Source of the DNA: a bacterium
GTDB taxonomy: Bacteria > UBA8248
DNA: 64,000 nucleotides
Assembly (NCBI GenBank): GCA_022828125.1
Contig: JAJEJD010000016.1
Span: 1-64,000 of the forward strand
Direction: 5' to 3'
Shown here: one piece after another, positions 59,828 to 64,000 of the stretch
Numbering within the stretch: the stretch's first letter is position 1
How the letters are laid out: every line of letters begins with the position of its first letter
Program-made: the position numbers and the translations under genes
Notes under the pieces: generated by a model
Told to the model about the DNA's origin: nothing
Databases searched by the model: none
Seen by the model: the letters and a program-made list of their open reading frames with translations, nothing else

Positions 59828-60970
59828 TTACCGATCACACTCGCCCAAAACGATGTCGATGCTTCCGATGATGGCCACCACGTCCGCGACCAGCTGCCCG
59901 ACGCACAGCTTCTTCAGACCGCCCAGGTTGATGAACGAGGGCGGGCGGATGCGGACGCGATAGGGCGTCGTCGTCCCATCGCTCACGATGTAAAAGCCGA
60001 ACTCGCCCTTGGGGTTCTCGATGCTGTGGTATATCTCGCCCTCGGGGGGCTTGATGGTCCGGGGCGTCTTGCAGGTCACCGGCCCGCCGGGAAGCTGCTC
60101 CAGGCACTGCTGGATGATACGGGTGCTCTGGCGCAACTCCTCGATGCGCACCAGATAGCGATCGTAGATGTCGCCGTTCTCGCCGACGGGCACGACGAAA
60201 TCGAGATAGGGATACGCCGCGTAGGGCTTGGCCCGCCTTAGATCCCAACTCACGCCGCTGCCCCGGATGATCGGCCCCGTGAGGCCCAGATCCATCGCAT
60301 CCTCGGCCGAGATGATGCCCACGTCGCGCGTTCTCTGCAGCCAGATGCGGTTGTTGGTAAGCAGCGTCTCGTAGTCGTCGATGCGGCTCGGGAAGATGTC
60401 GATGAACTCCTGGGTGAGCTGCAGGAACTTGTCCGGCACGTCCTCGTGCAGACCGCCGAGACGGAAGGCGTTCACCGTCAGGCGGCCGCCGAAGGCGGTC
60501 TCGAAGAGATCGAGCACCATCTCGCGCTCTCTGAAGCACCACAGGAACACCGTCATCGCGCCGATGTCGAGCGCGTGCGTGGCGAGCCAGAGCAGATGGC
60601 TGGCGATGCGGGAGAGCTCCCCCACCATCGAGCGGATGTACTGCGCCCGCATGGGGATCTCCCAGTCGAAGAATTTCTCCACCGCCGTGACCCACGCGAG
60701 GTTGTTCGAGGGCGCCGCGATGTAGTCGAGGCGGTCCGTATAGGGGATGAACATCGTGTAGGTGATGTTCTCGCCGATCTTCTCGGTGCCGCGGTGGAGG
60801 TAGCCGATGTCGCAGTCGAGATCGTTCACCGTCTCGCCGTCGAGCTTCAGGATGACCCGGAGCACGCCATGCGTGCTCGGGTGCTGGGGACCCATGTTGA
60901 TAACGAGTTCCTCGGTCCCGTGCACGGTGCTCTGCTGCTCGATGCGAGACACGTTCGCTACGCCGACCAT
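59828..60970 (-). CDS. nuoD: NADH-quinone oxidoreductase subunit D (49-kDa)
   Basis: A 380-residue peripheral-arm subunit. It has [24 protein letters not shown] near the start and [12 protein letters not shown], where the His of the quinone site lies, plus [40 protein letters not shown] and [17 protein letters not shown]. It holds the quinone-binding site with NuoB. It is not fused to NuoC, unlike the enterobacterial protein. The ATG at 60970 follows GAGGG; nuoC ends 29 bases upstream. Confidence 0.97.
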   Translation of the reverse strand: MVGVANVSRIEQQSTVHGTEELVINMGPQHPSTHGVLRVILKLDGETVNDLDCDIGYLHRGTEKIGENITYTMFIPYTDRLDYIAAPSNNLAWVTAVEKFFDWEIPMRAQYIRSMVGELSRIASHLLWLATHALDIGAMTVFLWCFREREMVLDLFETAFGGRLTVNAFRLGGLHEDVPDKFLQLTQEFIDIFPSRIDDYETLLTNNRIWLQRTRDVGIISAEDAMDLGLTGPIIRGSGVSWDLRRAKPYAAYPYLDFVVPVGENGDIYDRYLVRIEELRQSTRIIQQCLEQLPGGPVTCKTPRTIKPPEGEIYHSIENPKGEFGFYIVSDGTTTPYRVRIRPPSFINLGGLKKLCVGQLVADVVAIIGSIDIVLGECDR

Positions 60971-60999
60971 TTCCTCATTCCCTCAAAAGGCAAGCCGCT

Positions 61000-61590
61000 T
61001 CAGTCGCCGATTTCCTTGCGCGTCGGCTTGGTGTAAATCCGCTCTCCCCTGCCCTCGAGCGGATAGTCCTTCCGCATCGGGTGGCTGCCCCAGTTGTCGG
61101 GCAGAAGAATCCGCCTGAGATCCGGATGGTCCTCGAATTCGATACCGAACAAATCGTATACCTCGCGCTCCATCCAGTCCGCGCTGGTCCATATACCCGA
61201 AACCGTGGGCACCGCCTGGCCTTCCTTGATCCGAACCTTGAGACGCAGCCTGCGGTTATGCTCGATGCTGTAGAGGTGATAGAGCATCTCGAAGGGATTC
61301 TCGGCCTCGGGGTAGTGCGCCGCCGTCAAATCGGTGAGGAGCTTGAAGAGCGAATCGCCGTGATCGCGCAGATGCGTGGCGACGGCGACGAGCGAATCGA
61401 CGCCCAGGACGAACGTCGTCTCGTCCTCATGGTCCTCATAGGCGCTCTGCTCCAGGACGGCGCCCGGAAACGCCGATTCCACCACTTCCTTCAAGTCCTC
61501 GCCGGGCGGGGTCTTCACCTCTTCGGCGGTCTCGCCGGAATCCGGCGCGCCGTTCGTTTCTTCGCTGTTTTCCACCACTTCGTCGGGCAT
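61000..61590 (-). CDS. nuoC: NADH-quinone oxidoreductase subunit C (30-kDa)
   Basis: The 196-residue product has an acidic N-terminal tail (about 1-40), then the conserved core LLTDLTAAHYPEAENPFEMLYHLYSIEHNRRLRLKVRI and the signature WMEREVYDLFGIEFEDHPDLRRILLPDNW. It supports the NuoB-NuoD interface. The start is placed at the ATG at 61590 (MPDEVVENSEE) after AAGGGAAGAAG; an upstream ATG at 61701 lies inside nuoB. NuoB ends 26 bases upstream. Confidence 0.95.
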   Translation of the reverse strand: MPDEVVENSEETNGAPDSGETAEEVKTPPGEDLKEVVESAFPGAVLEQSAYEDHEDETTFVLGVDSLVAVATHLRDHGDSLFKLLTDLTAAHYPEAENPFEMLYHLYSIEHNRRLRLKVRIKEGQAVPTVSGIWTSADWMEREVYDLFGIEFEDHPDLRRILLPDNWGSHPMRKDYPLEGRGERIYTKPTRKEIGD

Positions 61591-61616
61591 CTTCTTCCCT
61601 TGTGCGCCGCAGGCTC

Positions 61617-62093
61617 TTACCGGCGGATGTATTTTTCCTGTTCTATTTTTTTCTGAAGCTGCATGACGCCCCACATCAAGGATTCGGGCCTGGGCGGGCA
61701 ACCCGGGACGTAGACGTCCACCGGGATGATTTCATCCACTCCCTGCATCACCGCATAGTTCGCGTACGGGCCGCCGCAGGTGGCGCAGTTGCCCATCGCG
61801 ATAACCCAGCGCGGCTCGGGCATCTGGTCGTAGACCTTGCGAATCGCGTCCCCCATCTTGTGGGTGACGGTGCCCGCCACGATGATCACGTCGGACTGGC
61901 GCGGCGTGGCCCGGAAGATCACGCCGAAGCGGTCGAAATCGTAGCGCGCCGCACCCGAGGCCATCATCTCGATGGCGCAGCACGCCAGGCCGAAGGTCAT
62001 CGGCCAGAGCGCGCTCTTTCTCGCCCAGGCGACCAGGCTGTCGACCTTCGACGTGATGAAGTTGTCGCTGAATTTGCCCTCGACTATGCCCAC
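61617..62093 (-). CDS. nuoB: NADH-quinone oxidoreductase subunit B (20-kDa)
   Basis: A 158-residue subunit that binds cluster N2. The four ligands are the paired cysteines in [12 protein letters not shown] (38-39), the Cys in [11 protein letters not shown] and the Cys in [10 protein letters not shown]2 passes electrons to quinone. The GTG at 62093 is preferred because AAGGAG lies seven bases upstream; a TTG at 62114 would overlap nuoA by 31 bases. Either way it overlaps the nuoA end. Confidence 0.95.
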   Translation of the reverse strand: MGIVEGKFSDNFITSKVDSLVAWARKSALWPMTFGLACCAIEMMASGAARYDFDRFGVIFRATPRQSDVIIVAGTVTHKMGDAIRKVYDQMPEPRWVIAMGNCATCGGPYANYAVMQGVDEIIPVDVYVPGCPPRPESLMWGVMQLQKKIEQEKYIRR

Positions 62094-62485
62094 TCCAACG
62101 CTCCTTTTCGCCAAGCGTAGAAATAACCCACCAACAGGATGGCGATGAACAGCATCATCTCGATGAATCCGAACAGCCCGAGGGCGTCATATTGCACCGC
62201 CCAGGGGAAGAGGAACAAGGCTTCCACGTCGAAAAGCAGGAACAGTATGCCCAGCAGGTAGAACCGGATGGAGAAGCGCTCGTGCGCCTCCATCAGCGGG
62301 GGCATGCCGCACTCATACGGGGAGTTCTTCTCGGGGTCCGGGTTGTGCGGACGCACGATGAGCGCGAAGATCAGAATGCTCGCGGCGAGTGCGAACGCCA
62401 TGAGCGTGACCAGGAATATGGGGATGTAGGGATTGATGGCCTGATAATCCCTGAAAAATGCGCCGACAACTTCCATCGCATCCAT
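62084..62485 (-). CDS. nuoA: NADH-quinone oxidoreductase subunit A
   Basis: A 133-residue, three-helix subunit with [57 protein letters not shown]. The YECG loop and [12 protein letters not shown] are the family signature. It anchors the quinone-site loop. It is the first gene of the main nuo block, with about 170 bases between it and the upstream second nuoN-like gene. Confidence 0.96.
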   Translation of the reverse strand: MDAMEVVGAFFRDYQAINPYIPIFLVTLMAFALAASILIFALIVRPHNPDPEKNSPYECGMPPLMEAHERFSIRFYLLGILFLLFDVEALFLFPWAVQYDALGLFGFIEMMLFIAILLVGYFYAWRKGALEWA

Positions 62486-62654
62486 GCTAGGCCCCCACTA
62501 AAACGCGAACCGCCAGGGGGTGATGAAAAATGCGCCGCCCGCATCGTTGCCGCAAGGCGGTCATTCCCCTCGAAAACCCCTGGAACAAATGCCTGAAATC
62601 GAGCGAACCGCCAAACTTATATCATGGCGGCAACCGAAAAACCAACCCCTGAGG

Positions 62655-64000
62655 TCAATTAAAAAAGACTGTGGAGCGATGGGCGAAATCGAGCACCGAG
62701 GAGGGGAAAATCCCCAGTTGCAGGGTGCTCGCGACGGCGAGCACGAGCGCCGCGACGGCGTAGGACCAGCCCGGATGCGGAGCGCTGCTCATGGCTCCAC
62801 CCTCCGGTTCGCGCATGTACATCACCACGACGAGGCGCAGGTAATAATACACGGCCACCACGCTGTTGAGCACCGCGATCACGGTCAGCCAGACGTAGCC
62901 GCCGTTCAGCGCCGCGCTGAACACATGGAATTTCGCCACGAAACCCCCGGTGGGCGGCAGTCCCGAGAGCGACACCATGAACACGGCCATCGCCGCCGCG
63001 AGACCCGGCCGGAAAGAAGCCAGCCCCGCGAGGTTGTCGAGCTTCGTGCCGCCGTCCTCGCGCATGTTCGAGATGAGGATGAGCACGCAGAAAGCGCCCA
63101 TGTTCATGAAAACGTAGACGAGCATGTAATAGAGAAACCCGCTCGTGGCCAGCTCCACGCTCGATCGCGAGGCCACGAGCGCGACCATGAGATAGCCGGC
63201 GTGAGCGATGCTGGAATAGGCGAGCATCCGCTTCACGCAGGTCTGCCAGATGGCGACGAGGTTCGCCAGGCTCATCGTGAGGACGGCCATCACCCACAAG
63301 ACCGTATCGAGACTCCCGCCCGCGTCGCCCGCGGAGAGAAACACCCGGAAGAACGCGGCGAAGGCCGCCGCCTTGGGACCCACGGACATGAACGCCGTGA
63401 CCGCGGTGGGCGCACCCTCGTAAACGTCGGGCGTCCACATGTAGAACGGCGCTGCGGCCACCTTGAAGCCCAGGCCCACCACCATGAAGCCCAGGCCCAT
63501 CAGGAAGGCGGCCCCTCGCGAGGCGGGGTTCTCGTGAAGCCGCGTCGCGATTTCGATCAGGTCGACCGAGCCGGTGGCGCCGTATATGAGCGCCATGCCG
63601 TAGAGCAGAAAACCCGAGGCGAACGAACCGAGCAGGAAGTATTTGAGCGACGCCTCGTTGCCCTCGGGGCGCGAGCGCAGATACCCCGCCAGGACGTAGA
63701 GCGACAGGGAGAACACCTCGAGGCCCACGAATATCATCAGGAGGTTCCGCGTCGCCGCCATGAGCATCATGCCCGAAGTCGCGAAGAGGATGAGGCCGTA
63801 GTATTCGCCCGCGGGCGTTTCGTCCAGCTCCCGCTGGGCCGCGGCGATGAGCACCGCGAAAATGCTCGCGAACAGGATGACGACGTAGAGGAACTGCGTG
63901 AACCCGTCGAAGAGGTACATGCCGCCGAACGAGGCGGCCAGACCCGGCAGCGCGCGCGCGCCGAGCGTCACGCCCAGGGCGGCGGCCAGCGTCACCAGCG
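62655..64000 (-). CDS. Second NuoN-like complex I subunit, 5' end outside window
   Basis: About 448 C-terminal residues are visible. They include EYYGLILFATSGMMLMAATRNLLMIFVGLEVFSLSLYVLAGYLR, SLKYFLLGSFASGFLLYGMALIYGATG, FKVAAAPFYMWTPDVYEGAPTAVTAFMSVGPK and KRMLAYSSIAHAGYLMVALVA, all parallel to NuoN. It keeps the Glu of GLEVFS and the Lys of SLKYF; the third motif reads FKVAAAPFY, again with Lys. The N-terminal part of a normal NuoN (about 40-60 residues) is missing because the window ends. It lies upstream of nuoA and may belong to the same operon or to an adjacent second complex I module. It is distinct from, not identical to, the nuoN at 52856. Confidence 0.88.
   Translation of the reverse strand, partial: LVTLAAALGVTLGARALPGLAASFGGMYLFDGFTQFLYVVILFASIFAVLIAAAQRELDETPAGEYYGLILFATSGMMLMAATRNLLMIFVGLEVFSLSLYVLAGYLRSRPEGNEASLKYFLLGSFASGFLLYGMALIYGATGSVDLIEIATRLHENPASRGAAFLMGLGFMVVGLGFKVAAAPFYMWTPDVYEGAPTAVTAFMSVGPKAAAFAAFFRVFLSAGDAGGSLDTVLWVMAVLTMSLANLVAIWQTCVKRMLAYSSIAHAGYLMVALVASRSSVELATSGFLYYMLVYVFMNMGAFCVLILISNMREDGGTKLDNLAGLASFRPGLAAAMAVFMVSLSGLPPTGGFVAKFHVFSAALNGGYVWLTVIAVLNSVVAVYYYLRLVVVMYMREPEGGAMSSAPHPGWSYAVAALVLAVASTLQLGIFPSSVLDFAHRSTVFFN

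Overview
The window looks like a stretch of chromosome from an uncultivated, high-GC, Gram-negative (two-membrane) respiring heterotroph. The signs are a lipoprotein, RND-type exporters, periplasmic binding proteins, a proton-pumping complex I and several acyl-CoA, flavin and molybdenum enzymes. Gene content and the many dispersed palindromic repeats would fit a Tectomicrobia-, Nitrospinota- or Desulfobacterota-like lineage, but no marker here fixes the taxonomy. UGA is used as a normal stop throughout, apart from one striking in-frame UGA.

Layout. 1-1.6 kb: edge of a conjugative or mobile region on the minus strand, with a VirB2/TrbC-like pilin (cut by the window edge) and two related excisionase-type HTH genes that share an unusual leaderless-looking promoter. 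2.6-5.4 kb: an isonitrile hydratase homologue, an amino-acid-type binding protein and a polyphosphate kinase 2. 5.4-8.2 kb: repeat-rich DNA around a Fic AMPylase gene flanked by TTATTCA/TGAATAA palindromes, plus an antitoxin remnant. 8.2-12.3 kb: a defence island with a HigA-like regulator divergent from a cytosine-5 methyltransferase, a GHKL-ATPase/PD-(D/E)XK nuclease and a Vsr nick-repair endonuclease, the last three overlapping in one operon. 12.3-16.9 kb: ArfB ribosome rescue factor, an acyl-CoA dehydrogenase/3-hydroxyacyl-CoA dehydrogenase pair and a Kelch lipoprotein.

16.9-38 kb: a large catabolic region. It holds a C-C-type alpha/beta hydrolase, an SsuD-like flavin monooxygenase, a DRE-TIM lyase/synthase, two SDR dehydrogenases, an M24 (creatinase/prolidase-like) hydrolase, two paralogous acyl-CoA-dehydrogenase-like flavoproteins around an acyl-CoA synthetase, a benzoylformate-decarboxylase-like ThDP enzyme, a DUF1116 (AllG-like) protein overlapping a cytosine-deaminase-like amidohydrolase, and a complete branched-chain-type ABC importer (permeases, binding protein, two ATPases). 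Together this reads as import and breakdown of an unidentified organic, probably nitrogen-containing, substrate. 38-44.3 kb: two tandem MMPL/RND exporters sandwiching an MpaB/latex-clearing-type haem oxygenase (DUF2236).

44.3-52.8 kb: another repeat block, an orphan xanthine-dehydrogenase-type molybdenum subunit, a TauE/SafE permease, a DinB-fold protein, and then the most interesting gene: an OsmC-like peroxidase whose peroxidatic cysteine is encoded by UGA with a SECIS-like hairpin just downstream, a candidate selenoprotein. tRNA-Phe(GAA), a HypE/AIR-synthase-like gene and a HAD phosphatase follow. 52.9-64 kb: complex I genes nuoABCDHJKLMN on the minus strand, with nuoI, nuoE, nuoF and nuoG absent and a second nuoN-like gene upstream of nuoA, cut by the window end.

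Four repeat families litter the intergenic DNA (C-rich inverted repeats, ~165-bp inverted repeats, composite repeats with a TCGATAAAT core, and GTAGGG-type palindromes). They are largely confined to gene-free gaps.
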